From the NCBI GenBank assembly GCA_028819505.1, contig JAPPLH010000003.1, positions 1 through 64,000 of the forward strand: 64,000 nucleotides of DNA, given 5' to 3'. This DNA is from Acidimicrobiaceae bacterium. Lineage in GTDB: Bacteria > Actinomycetota > Acidimicrobiia > Acidimicrobiales > Aldehydirespiratoraceae. Numbering within the stretch: position 1 is the first letter of the stretch; every line of letters begins with the position of its first letter. The position numbers were made by a program, and so were the translations under genes. The notes under the pieces are model-generated. The model was not told where the DNA came from. It was given only the letters and a program-made list of their open reading frames with translations, and ran no database searches. Shown piece after piece: positions 32,050-42,533 of this stretch.

Positions 32050-34749
32050 TTAGAAGCCGTACTTGCGACGCCGGGTCTCAAATGCAGTCCTGCCACCCTC
32101 CAAGACCTCCTCAACCAGCGCCCGCACGGACGGCGAGTCGATCGAGCCCATGTGCTCGGGTGAGATGAATGCCCTTCCACCAGAGGCCTCGCCTGAAGCA
32201 CGCAGTCCGAGTATCAGTTCGGCATCCCCCAAGACTGGGATATTGGCGTTGTGGGTCGAGAATACGAACTGCCGACGACGCTTCCCTTCACGAATCCGAG
32301 GCACGACACCCTCGGTGATGAACCGGTTGTCCAGGTCGTCCTCCGGCTGATCGATCACGAGGGGGGCAGCTGACTCCAGCAGCAGCAGCAAGAGCACAGC
32401 CGTCGCCTTCTGTCCCTTGGACAGTTGGCGGAGCGCGTGCCAATCCGGCTGCTCGCCCAATGGGGCGGTGTTCAACTTGAGATCCGTTGTCGAGGGCAAC
32501 TCCAGTTCCTCAATCTGCATCAAGGTGCTCGCGGAGGCCCCTGCCAAGCGCTCGGCCTGCTTGGGCGGCAGACCGTATTGCTCCTTCACAGTGTCGCTAC
32601 CGCTCCGGCACGCTTCGACGAACGCCGGTAGCGACATGTCCTCGACTTGCCCCAAGATCGCGACGGTCTCTGAGAGACGGCCTCCAATCTCCTGCGTGAG
32701 AAGAGCAACGAAGGGCTCGCGATTGCCGGCGTTGCAGACCTCGACATGTACTCGATCCCTCAGCTCCGTGCTGACCTTGCGTGCAGCCCGACTGAGGTCC
32801 CGGAACTCCTCGGCCTTGACGTCCTCCCATTCGGCCAAGAGTTGGCGACGACGGTCCATGTGCTCGTCGACGACGCGCTCCAGCAGGGCACGCCTCTGGG
32901 ACAGAGGCTGCAGGTTCTCGATGTCACGTCGCAGTCGAATGAACTCCTCTCCGTCGACGGCGGATTTCTGGAGTTCGCGCAGGATTGATTGGTAAGCGGC
33001 GTCTATCCGGCGCTTTCGTTCCGACCAGCGGGCGCGTATCTCCTCGATTCCCTCGTCGGCTCGCTCCAAGGCTGTCTGCAACCGTCGTGTCACCTTCCCG
33101 AGATCGCGACTCAACTGCTCCAAGACCTCTCCGGCACCATTGAGAGTGCCGGCGCCCGGCAAGCCTTCGAGGGCATCCTCGGACACGAACGTCGTGTCGA
33201 TCGGTAGCTCCCGGCGGATCGTCTCCGATGCTTCGCGGAACACCTGCACACGTTCGGGCACAGATGCGAGGATCCGCTCCTCGCGGACGAGCAGGCTCTG
33301 ATCACGAAGACGGTCTTCAAGGCCCGCCTCTTGGAAGCGCTCAAGAGTCTGCTCGAGTCTGGGCAGATCCGCCAAACGCTCATCTATGTCGTCCATTTCG
33401 GAGGCGGTCTGCACGATGGCCAGACGGGTCTTCTTCAGTTCGCGTAGGACCTCCGCCTTGCGTTGGCGCAGAGACTCGTCCGAGCTTACGAAGCGATGCA
33501 ACAGTGACGTGAGCTTCTCCTCGCTGCTTGTCAACTCCGATATCTCGTGCTGGCCGTAGACCTCGATTCCCGGCAGAATGTCGCGTGGCAGGAGCTCAAG
33601 CACTCTTCCCTCATGGTCGCGTACGACCGGCGGGTTGGGGACCGTGCGTTCAATCCTGTATTCGACTTCGGCTGGCCGAAGGCAACGCACATGAAGCGAC
33701 AGTTTCGTTCCCGGCCGAATCACCTGCCGAACGATCTCTTGATGGGTCCTGAGCGCCTCGGCTCCCTTCGGCTCCAGGCTGAGCACATACCGGAGGCTCT
33801 CCACCACGGTCGACTTTCCGGTGCCGCGGCCGCCAATCATTACATTCAGGTTTTCGTTGAAGTGTACAGCAGCACCGTCCAGGAATCCTCCGCCCTCCCA
33901 CGCGAGGGCCACCAATTCTGCGTGTTCCTCGGGATCAGGTTCACTGTTGAGACGAAGTCTCGAGTCCGGGTCAAGGAATGCTTGTCGGAGGCCGTCGACA
34001 GTGACCTCGTCCGTCATCTTGATCCAGCAGGTAGCTGAAGCGTCGTCTAAGTCCTCGGGCTTGGTCACATCCTTGGCGTTTAGTGCCGCCACAGCCTGCC
34101 TACGGCTTGCGGGGAAGCTGCGCCTGTAGTCGGGGTTTTGATCCTCCAGGATCCGGCGAACATCTTCCGGCAGTTGCGCGATTGAGCCGGGAATCTGGAC
34201 CGCAAGCAGGTCCTGGCACTGCCATGCCCTTATGCGAGCCTGGCCGCTCAGCACCTTGAACAGCCCCTTCTTGCCGGTCGAGTGAGCAGCTACCGCGATG
34301 CCACCCTGCTCTCGGACCTTGCCTAGGACCGTCACGAAGTCGTATGAGCATTGAGTGGACGAAGGCTCAGTGTCTCGTACTCCGAATTCGCCAAGGAACC
34401 TCTCCAGCTGCTGGTCTTCCATATCCGGCGAGTAGACGCACAGGACATGTATCCCCTCGGTCGATTCCAGCTCGAATCCAGGGAGGATAGTGACGTCGGT
34501 GCCTTGAGCAGCGCTCCTGAAGCGTGAGACATCGCGCACGCTGTTGTGATCAGTGATTGCCAAGACTGCGACTCCAACTTCCCGGGCCTTGGTGACCATT
34601 GCACGCGTGTAGCGCGCTGCGCCCCCATCCTGTTCAGCTCCCTGGAACGTACCGGGGTAATGGGCCGGGTTCACTTGCAGCGCGCAGCGCATGAATCGCG
34701 CACCGCACCCGAGGCTCAAGGCATCGACGATCACGTCGTTGGTGCTCAC
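32050..34749 (-). CDS. TrlF-like protein: PHP domain fused to SMC-like ATPase
   Basis: 899 residues from GTG 34749 (GGAGAAGGG upstream). The N-terminal PHP-like domain has AITDHNSV, GFELES and VAAHSTGKKG, but its first motif reads CALQVNPAH where the family has an Asp and HxH. The ATPase part has Walker A MIGGRGTGKSTVV, a long coiled coil (about residues 420-720), ABC-type signature LSKGQKATAVLLLLL and Walker B PLVIDQPEDDLDN, then FSTHNANIPVLGDAE. This matches TrlF family AAA-like ATPases, found in genomic islands and suspected in phage defence. Confidence 0.83.
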   Translation of the reverse strand: MSTNDVIVDALSLGCGARFMRCALQVNPAHYPGTFQGAEQDGGAARYTRAMVTKAREVGVAVLAITDHNSVRDVSRFRSAAQGTDVTILPGFELESTEGIHVLCVYSPDMEDQQLERFLGEFGVRDTEPSSTQCSYDFVTVLGKVREQGGIAVAAHSTGKKGLFKVLSGQARIRAWQCQDLLAVQIPGSIAQLPEDVRRILEDQNPDYRRSFPASRRQAVAALNAKDVTKPEDLDDASATCWIKMTDEVTVDGLRQAFLDPDSRLRLNSEPDPEEHAELVALAWEGGGFLDGAAVHFNENLNVMIGGRGTGKSTVVESLRYVLSLEPKGAEALRTHQEIVRQVIRPGTKLSLHVRCLRPAEVEYRIERTVPNPPVVRDHEGRVLELLPRDILPGIEVYGQHEISELTSSEEKLTSLLHRFVSSDESLRQRKAEVLRELKKTRLAIVQTASEMDDIDERLADLPRLEQTLERFQEAGLEDRLRDQSLLVREERILASVPERVQVFREASETIRRELPIDTTFVSEDALEGLPGAGTLNGAGEVLEQLSRDLGKVTRRLQTALERADEGIEEIRARWSERKRRIDAAYQSILRELQKSAVDGEEFIRLRRDIENLQPLSQRRALLERVVDEHMDRRRQLLAEWEDVKAEEFRDLSRAARKVSTELRDRVHVEVCNAGNREPFVALLTQEIGGRLSETVAILGQVEDMSLPAFVEACRSGSDTVKEQYGLPPKQAERLAGASASTLMQIEELELPSTTDLKLNTAPLGEQPDWHALRQLSKGQKATAVLLLLLLESAAPLVIDQPEDDLDNRFITEGVVPRIREGKRRRQFVFSTHNANIPVLGDAELILGLRASGEASGGRAFISPEHMGSIDSPSVRALVEEVLEGGRTAFETRRRKYGF

Positions 34750-35012
34750 GGTCCCTTCTCCGTAGTGGTCGGACAGTAGTCGGACCACCAGATTGTAGCC
34801 GTAGGCCCCGAGGCGGCAGCCCCGGCTGAGCCAGCGGGCAGAGGTCGTCGTCTGATGCGTCGCCAAGATGCCCCGACAGCAGGTCAGGGCACCACCCAGT
34901 CGGAGCCTTGGGCTTGCGTCGGATTCGTCCCGAGACAGTCCCCCGGCTTCTACCCCGGCACCACCCCAGTTCACAGGAGTTGACGGACGATCAGGCTACG
35001 TTGGCAGGCGTC

Positions 35013-35693
35013 ATGGCCACGAGTTCTGCCCGCGCTTCGGCCAAGCCCGCCTCCGGGGCCGGCACGGAGGCCGCGGCCGTCGTGCTGTTCGTGCGCCACG
35101 GGCAGACTCCGACCACCGGGTCGGTGCTGCCGGGCCGGGCGCCGGGCCTCCATCTGTCGCCGGAGGGTGTGGAGCAGGCGCGGCGGGCGGCCGAGCGGCT
35201 GGCCGGGCTGGGCCGGATCAGGGCGGTCTACGCCTCGCCCATGGAGCGCACCGTCGAGACGGCCGGACCCATCGCCCGGGCCTGCGAGCTGCGGGTGCGG
35301 CGCAGCCCCGGACTCGTCGAGTGCGACTTCGGCCGGTGGACGGGCCGCAAGTTGGAGAACCTGCGCCGTCGCAAGGAGTGGACCGCCGTGCAGCGCCACC
35401 CGAGCGGGTTCCGCTTCCCCGGCGGGGAATCGTTCGCCGAGATGCAGGCCCGGGCCCTCGACGCGGTGGCCGCCATCTGCGCCCGCCACGCCGGCGAGAC
35501 CGTGGTGGCCGTGTCCCACGCCGACGTGATCAAGGCGGTGGCCGCGTCGGCGGCCGGCACGCCGCTGGACCTGTTCCAGCGGATCGTGATCTCGCCGTGC
35601 TCGGTCACCGCCGTCGCCTACCATCCTTCCGGCCCGATCCTGCTGACCGTGAACAACACCGGCGACGACCTGGCGTCGCTGCGGCCGTCGTGA
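35013..35693 (+). CDS. Histidine phosphatase, MSMEG_4193 type
   Basis: 226 residues. Phosphohistidine motif FVRHGQTPTTG, GLVECDFGRWTG, and second His in VVAVSHADVIKAVA. Actinobacterial genomes carry this phosphatase directly before DUF3090 and SCO1664-type genes, often with mshC. The same order is kept here (19 nt gap to DUF3090). Substrate unknown. Confidence 0.88.
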   Translation: MATSSARASAKPASGAGTEAAAVVLFVRHGQTPTTGSVLPGRAPGLHLSPEGVEQARRAAERLAGLGRIRAVYASPMERTVETAGPIARACELRVRRSPGLVECDFGRWTGRKLENLRRRKEWTAVQRHPSGFRFPGGESFAEMQARALDAVAAICARHAGETVVAVSHADVIKAVAASAAGTPLDLFQRIVISPCSVTAVAYHPSGPILLTVNNTGDDLASLRPS

Positions 35694-35712
35694 GCACGGG
35701 GCGCATGCAGCC

Positions 35713-36210
35713 GTGAGCGAGTCGTTCCACTTCGAGGCGGTCGACATGCTCACCGTGGGCACGCTCGGGCCCAAGGGCGGGCGGGTCTTCTACCTGCAGT
35801 GCCTGGCCGGGGGCGAGCTGGTGTCGCTCAAGTTCGAGAAGCGCCAGGCGGCCGCCCTGGCCGAGTACCTGGAACGGGTGCTGGGCGAGCTGGGCGAGCT
35901 GCCCGACGCCGCGGAGGCAGACCCGCCCGACGACCTCGACATGCGCGAACCGGTGGTGGAGGCATGGACGATCGGCGCCCTGGGGATCGCCTACGACCAG
36001 GAGGAGGGTCGGGTGATCCTCGTCGCCGAGGAGTTGGTCGAGGACCCCGACGCCACCGGAGCGTCGGCTCGGTTCACTCTGACCCGCCCGCAGGTCCGGG
36101 CGCTGGTGACCCGGGCCCGGGCCGTGGTCGCCGCCGGCAGGCCGCCGTGCCCGTTCTGCCTGCGGCCCCTGGAACCGTCCAACAGAGACTGGTGCCCGTG
36201 CCACAACTAA
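35713..36210 (+). CDS. DUF3090 family protein
   Basis: 165 residues: SFHFEAVDMLTVGTLGPKG, FYLQCLAGGELVSLKFEKRQ, WTIGALGIAYDQEEGRVIL, and a C-terminal zinc-ribbon-like end CPFCLRPLEPS...WCPCHN. Conserved actinobacterial family of unknown function in the phosphatase/SCO1664 cluster. The downstream gene starts inside its 3' end. Confidence 0.9.
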   Translation: MSESFHFEAVDMLTVGTLGPKGGRVFYLQCLAGGELVSLKFEKRQAAALAEYLERVLGELGELPDAAEADPPDDLDMREPVVEAWTIGALGIAYDQEEGRVILVAEELVEDPDATGASARFTLTRPQVRALVTRARAVVAAGRPPCPFCLRPLEPSNRDWCPCHN

Positions 36211-36965
36211 GCGCGAGTGAGAGCGCTGGCCACCAGTCCCCCATCCGGGACAGGCCCCCCATCCAGACCGACCGTGCCCTGGCCCTGCTGTCCGGCGGCG
36301 AGGTGGAGCTGCGGGGAAGGATGCCCCACAGCTCCAACGCGACCTTCCTGGTGGACGTGACCATCGAGGGGCTCGACGCCCAGGCCGTCTACAAGCCGGT
36401 GCGGGGCGAGCGGCCGCTGTGGGACTTCCCCTCCGGCCTGGCCCACCGCGAGGCCGGCGCGTTCTGGGTGGACGCCGCGCTCGGGTGGGACGTGGTCCCC
36501 CCCACTGTGGTGCGCGACGACCTGCCCTTCGACGAGGGGTCGCTCCAGCTGTTCATGCCCGCCCATTTCGAGGAGCACTACTTCACGCTGGTGGAACAGG
36601 AGCGGCTCCGGCCCGAACTGGAGCGCGTCTGCGCGCTCGACATCGTGATCAACAACACCGACCGCAAGTCGGGCCACTGCCTGCTCGGAACCGACGGCAC
36701 CGTCTGGGCCATCGACAACGGGCTGTCGTTCCACTCCCAGTTCAAGCTGCGCACCGTGATCTGGGACTTCGCCGGCGAGCCGCTGCCCGACGAAGTGGGC
36801 CGGGACCTGCGCTCACTGCTGGACGCCGGCCTTCCCGAGCCCCTGGCCGCGGCGCTCACGGCCCAGGAGCAGGACGCCACCCTGGCCCGAACCGAGACTC
36901 TGGTAGCCGCGGGACGGTTCCCGTCCGACGGCCACGGCCACCGCTGGCCCTGGCCGCTGGTCTAG
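36192..36965 (+). CDS. SCO1664 family protein (PI3/4-kinase-like fold)
   Basis: About 257 residues. A kinase-like fold: VYKPVRGERPLWDFPSGLAH (nucleotide-binding Lys), ALDIVINNTDRKSGHCLL (catalytic loop with Asp and Asn), and AIDNGLSFH (metal-binding Asp). Substrate unknown. GTG 36192 or 36198 starts inside the DUF3090 gene, so translation is coupled. mshC, the frequent fourth member, does not follow here. Confidence 0.87.
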   Translation: MPVPQLSASESAGHQSPIRDRPPIQTDRALALLSGGEVELRGRMPHSSNATFLVDVTIEGLDAQAVYKPVRGERPLWDFPSGLAHREAGAFWVDAALGWDVVPPTVVRDDLPFDEGSLQLFMPAHFEEHYFTLVEQERLRPELERVCALDIVINNTDRKSGHCLLGTDGTVWAIDNGLSFHSQFKLRTVIWDFAGEPLPDEVGRDLRSLLDAGLPEPLAAALTAQEQDATLARTETLVAAGRFPSDGHGHRWPWPLV

Positions 36966-36993
36966 TCCGCGAGCGAAGAGTCCCGCCTCGCGG

Positions 36994-38043
36994 TCAGTTC
37001 CGCAGGCGTGAGGCGCTGACCTCGCGCATGCGGGCCAGCACGTCCACGCCGAGCTGGTGCCAGACGTGCAGCAGGTCCACCAGCACCCAGTTCTCCCGGA
37101 TCAGCAGCCGGTCCTCGCCGCCGGCAGGGCCCGGGGACCGCTCAACCCGCCAGAAGTCGAGGCTGCGCATGTCGATCCGCCGGCCGGCGGGAGCGATGCC
37201 GAGCCACCCGTCGCCGGTGACGGTCATGTGCATGCCCGGCCACGCGGTCACCGCCACGTAGTCGCCGTCGGCGAAGTAGCTGTGCTCGCCGTGGTAGCCC
37301 CCGCCGCGGTCGGGCATGGATGCAAGGAACGGGATCTGGTGCCAGCGGCGGAAACCGTCGACACCCCGGGCGGTGCCGATGCCGGCCGGCCCGTACCAGC
37401 TGAACTTCGGGTGCCACCAGTGCTCGAGGTTCATCGCCGCGACGGGCTCGGCCGGGTGCTTGACCATGTCGCCGAGCATCCCGACGACATGGCGCAGGCT
37501 CGCCTCCGATCGGGCGGGATCGCGGGGTCCCGGCACGAGGCCGTCGCCGGGCGCGGGACCGGGAACGTGCCACTCGCGGCCCAGCGACGGACCCATGGGC
37601 CACGTCCCCGACTGGATCATCAGCTCGGGCAGGTCCCAGAGAGCCTGCATCTCGACCACCCGGCCACCGGCCACCCGGTAGTACTCGTGGAACCTCATGG
37701 CGGCCTGCTGACCCGACGGCGGGATGCCGCAGAACGGCCCGACCCAGGTCCCCGTGTAGTGCCCGCAGCACCCCACCCAGGCGTTGCCGCCGGGGTCGGG
37801 GCCGGCCATGACGATCGTGTCGCGCCGCTCCAGGTCGGGCATGGCTTGCTGCAATGGGGCCAGCGCCTCGCCCAGCAGGCCGGCGGGCCCGTCGAGATCC
37901 TCGAATGGATGGGCCAGGTGGACCTCGGCGTCCGGCGCGAACACTGTGTCCAGCGCCGCGCCGACCCGGTCGCCGTCGTAGTCGTAGAGGGCGGCGCGCA
38001 GCGGACTGAGCAGCGCCTTGTTGGCGTCGTGGGCGTCGCTCAC
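36994..38043 (-). CDS. Double SnoaL/NTF2-like protein (paralogue 1)
   Basis: 349 residues in two SnoaL-like halves (about 1-170 and 190-349). The first half has FAPDAEVHLAHPFEDLDG and MRFHEYYRVAGGRVVEMQAL; the second HWWHPKFSWYGPAGIGTARG and RENWVLVDLLHVWHQLG. SnoaL proteins are cyclases, isomerases or hydrolases acting in a cone-shaped pocket; substrate unknown. It is the last gene of the LacI/ABC operon, 16 nt after the MetE-like gene. Confidence 0.82.
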   Translation of the reverse strand: MSDAHDANKALLSPLRAALYDYDGDRVGAALDTVFAPDAEVHLAHPFEDLDGPAGLLGEALAPLQQAMPDLERRDTIVMAGPDPGGNAWVGCCGHYTGTWVGPFCGIPPSGQQAAMRFHEYYRVAGGRVVEMQALWDLPELMIQSGTWPMGPSLGREWHVPGPAPGDGLVPGPRDPARSEASLRHVVGMLGDMVKHPAEPVAAMNLEHWWHPKFSWYGPAGIGTARGVDGFRRWHQIPFLASMPDRGGGYHGEHSYFADGDYVAVTAWPGMHMTVTGDGWLGIAPAGRRIDMRSLDFWRVERSPGPAGGEDRLLIRENWVLVDLLHVWHQLGVDVLARMREVSASRLRN

Positions 38044-38059
38044 GGCCCGCAGTCCGAGG

Positions 38060-39207
38060 TCACCAGAGCCGGCGGCTGGCCAGTTCGGCTCCCTCGGCGA
38101 GGGCGGACAGCTTGGCGTAGGCGATCTCCGGGTCGATGCCCGCGTAGCCGGCGAAGGTGGAGAACCCGCAGTCGGTTCCGGCGATCACCCGCTCGCGCCC
38201 GACGATGGCCGCGAACCGCTCGATCCTCTGCGCGATCAACTCGGGATGCTCCACGAAGTGGGTGGTGGTGTCGATCACGCCCGGCGCCAGCACCAGGTCG
38301 TCGTCGAGGTCCGCCTCCGCGAAGACCGTCCACTCGTGGGCATGGCGGGGGTTGGCCGTCTCGAACAGCAGCGTCCGGGGCTTGGCGGCCAGCGCGATGG
38401 GCAGCACCTGCTCCATGGGCGCGTCGTGGGTGTGGGGTCCCTCGTAGTTTCCCCAGCACACGTGCAGGCGGATCCGGTCGGCGTCGATGTTCCGCACCGA
38501 CCAGTTGAGGGCCTCCACTGCCATTCGGGCGGCCCGTTCGAAGGCCTCGTCGGGCTGGCCCTTGAACATCATGTGCCGGCCCAGCCCGAGGTCCGGTGAG
38601 TCGAGCTGAAGCAGGAATCCCGCCGCAACGATGGCCTCGTACTCCGGACGCATCGCCTCGGCCAGGGCGTAGAGGTACTCCTCGTGGTCGCCGTAGTAGT
38701 CGTCAGGCTGGAACAGTGCGATCACACCCGGAGAGGCCGCGTTCATGAACCCGCCCTCGGGCCGGTGACGATCGAGCGCGGCGGCGAAGTTGGCGATGTC
38801 GCGCCGGCAGGGCTCGCTGTCGGTGGGCGCCACGGGACCCGCGCAGCGGGGCCGCGTGTAGGTGGGGGTGCCGCCGCTGGCGGCTTGGCGCTGGAGGAAC
38901 GACGGGTACTCCTCGAGGTCGGCGGGCGCCCGTCTGGGGCTGTCGCCGGCGAAGCCGCTGATCCGGTACTTGATGTAGGTGGCGTAGCTGAGCTTGCTCA
39001 TCTCGCCGTCGCTCACCAGGTCCACACCCGAGGCGACCTGGCGGGCGACCACCTCGTCCACCGCGGCGGCCACCGTCGCGTGGTGCTCGTCGATGTCGAC
39101 CTCGTCCTCGTTCTCGATCGCGAACACACCCGCGGTCACCGCCGCCGAGCGCGGCAGGCTGCCGACGTGGGTGGTGAGTATCCGTCCCGCACCCTCCGTC
39201 GGAGCGC

Positions 39208-39211
<4 letters not shown>
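38060..39211 (-). CDS. MetE-like (cobalamin-independent) methyltransferase
   Basis: 383 residues, the size of the C-terminal catalytic barrel of MetE alone. Starts RILTTHVGSLPRS; zinc ligands are in place: HxC in RLHVCWGNYEGPHTH, Glu in LLFETANPRH, Cys in AGTDCGFSTF. Stand-alone MetE-like proteins use varied methyl donors and thiol acceptors. The ATG at 39211 overlaps the transporter ATPase stop (ATGA), so methyl transfer is tied to import of the operon's substrate. Confidence 0.87.
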
Positions 39212-40385
<1,174 letters not shown>

Positions 40386-40386
<1 letters not shown>

Positions 40387-41438
40387 CAGAACTCCTTTTT
40401 CCCGAGCAGGTGACGCATGCGATCCAGAGGCTCCAGTCCCTGCTGGGACAGCCAGTGGAGCAGATCGATGAACACCCAGTTGTCAGCGAGCTTGTCGCCT
40501 TCGCGGCGGTACACATCCACGACCCGCATCTCTGCGGGACCGCTGGCCGGCAGCCCGAGGAAGCCGCCGCGGGGCCGGTGGGACACGTTGGCCCAGCCGA
40601 ACCACGCCGCGTAGCGGCCCTCGGCCAGCCGGGCCACATGGCCGTGGAACTCCTTGTCGGTCAGGCCGAAACGGAACGGGAGCGAGTGTTGCTGCCGGTA
40701 GCGCCCGATCGTGTAGCTGGCGCCGATGCCGTCGGGGCCGACCCAGAGCATGTCCTCGTGCCAGCAGCGGGCCAGCACCTCGTGGGGCAGCCGGTCGTCA
40801 CCCGACTCGCGGGCGATGCGGTTGGCCTCGCTGAGGTCCTCGGCCATGCGCCGGGCCACGGCCAGGGTGGCCTTGCCCTCGGCCGGGTCCTGCTCGTCGT
40901 AGATCAGGCCGTCGCCGGTGCGGGGACCGACGTAGAAGCCGGGCTGGCCGGTGGAGGGCGGCAGCGGGAACTGACCGGCCTGGCGCATGACGCTCAGCAG
41001 GTCGCAGAACATGGCCGTCTCGGCGATGCGGCCGTCGGCGACCCGGCTGAACTCGGCGTAGCGCAGCAGCGCCACCCGCCGGGTCGGGGGCATGTCGAGC
41101 CATGGCCCGTCGAAGAGTCCCATCAGGCAGCCCATGGAGCACACCCAGGTCGTGGCCCCGTCGTCGGCGTCGTTGTCACCGGCGAAGAACACGTCGCAGC
41201 GGCGCTGCAGCGGGGCCATGGCTCGCACCAGCGGCTGCCAGAAGACCTCGGCCACAGCATGGGCGCCCCGCTGCTCGTAGAAGGGGTGCATGCCGCGCCA
41301 GAGGTAGTCCTCGGACACGCCGGCCCCCAGCGCCTCGGCGATGCCGCCGGCCGTGGCGTCCCTTGCCCGGCACGCCGCGCCCAGCGTCTCGTGGTAGTCC
41401 AGCACCACCCTCTTGGCTTCCTGAAGGTGCGCGGCCAC
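40386..41438 (-). CDS. Double SnoaL/NTF2-like protein (paralogue 2)
   Basis: 350 residues in two NTF2-like halves, similar in layout to the gene at 36994 (FSRVADGRIAETAMFCDLLS; CWHEDMLWVGPDGIGASYTI; DNWVFIDLLHWLSQQGLEPL). It is embedded between the permease and ATPase genes of the ABC transporter, 6 nt after the permease, so it very likely acts on the transported compound. Confidence 0.82.
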
Positions 41439-41444
41439 GGCTGC

Positions 41445-42530
41445 TCAGCCCTTGACTGCGCCGGCGCCGAGACCCCGGACGAGGTGCTTCTGGAACAGGA
41501 TGATCACGATCACGATGGGAAGGGTGATCGACACCGACGCAGCCGCCGCCTCGGTGATCGTGCGCGAGCTCTCCCCGCCGGTCAGCGACACGATCGCCAC
41601 CGGCAGCGTCCACTCCGTGGGGGCCAGCACCCTCACGAACAGGTACTCGTTGTAGGCCAGCAGCATCGTGAACAAGCCCGTCGCGATGATGGCGGGCCAC
41701 ATGATGGGGATGATCACCTTGCGGAAGGCCTGCAGCCGGGTGGCGCCGTCCATCATGGCGGCCTCCTCCATCTCCTTGGGCACCTCGATGAAGAAACTGC
41801 GCAGCATCCAGATGGTGAACGGCTGGTTCACGGCCACGAGGGCGAGCACGATGGCCAGCCGCGTGTCCAGGACTTGAAGGGTGTCGATTCCGGGGAAGTC
41901 GATCAGAGGGAAATTCCAGGAGCCGACGCCGGTGCTGGTGAGCCACTCGTCGATCTCCTTGGCGCCGAAGAAGTACGGGAGCACGAACGCCGTCCGGGGC
42001 AGCGCCCGGAATCCCAGTGCGACGATCAGGATGACCGCGCCGGAGATGCCGGTGTAGCGGGCGAGGCCGTATCCGGCCAGCAGCCCGATGGACAGCGAGA
42101 TGAGCATGGTCAGAAGCGTGACGACGACGCTGTTGACCAGGAAGTCGTACTCGTCGTTGGCCTCCCAGAACCGGGGGAAGCGCCACAGCGCCACGCAGAT
42201 CACCGCGGTGGCTCCCAGGAACCACGGCCAGCCGTGGCGGGCACGGCGCCCGATCAGGCCCAGCGCAGCGGCGACGGCGGCGACCACCAGTAAGAACGCC
42301 AGCACGCCCCACATGTTCACGTCGTCGGAGTCGAGCCAGAAGTTGCGGTAGGCGTTGGCCGTGGTCTCGTACCCCCACAGCACGGGGGTCTTCGAGGCGA
42401 CGTCGCGGGTGAACTTGATCGACGTCTGGGCGGTCCACACGAACGGTGTGACGCTCCACACCACCAGCAGGATCATTACGGCGTGGAGCGCGATCCGTGA
42501 TGGCCGGATGGAGGGCCGCGAGAGCTTCAC
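41445..42530 (-). CDS. Carbohydrate-type ABC permease (MalG family)
   Basis: 361 residues, six or more membrane helices. The EAA loop EVPKEMEEAAMMDGATRLQA is typical of CUT1 transporters. An additional hydrophobic segment lies near residues 70-110 before the permease core (VLAFLLVVAAVAAALGLIGR). It forms the membrane channel with the permease encoded 3 nt upstream. Confidence 0.92.
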   Translation of the reverse strand: MKLSRPSIRPSRIALHAVMILLVVWSVTPFVWTAQTSIKFTRDVASKTPVLWGYETTANAYRNFWLDSDDVNMWGVLAFLLVVAAVAAALGLIGRRARHGWPWFLGATAVICVALWRFPRFWEANDEYDFLVNSVVVTLLTMLISLSIGLLAGYGLARYTGISGAVILIVALGFRALPRTAFVLPYFFGAKEIDEWLTSTGVGSWNFPLIDFPGIDTLQVLDTRLAIVLALVAVNQPFTIWMLRSFFIEVPKEMEEAAMMDGATRLQAFRKVIIPIMWPAIIATGLFTMLLAYNEYLFVRVLAPTEWTLPVAIVSLTGGESSRTITEAAAASVSITLPIVIVIILFQKHLVRGLGAGAVKG

Positions 42531-42533
42531 GGG

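Noticed and set aside
34750-35012. Possible gene or RNA between the TrlF-like and phosphatase genes
   Set aside because: No tRNA-like fold, convincing hairpin or protein frame with recognisable content was visible in these 263 bases.
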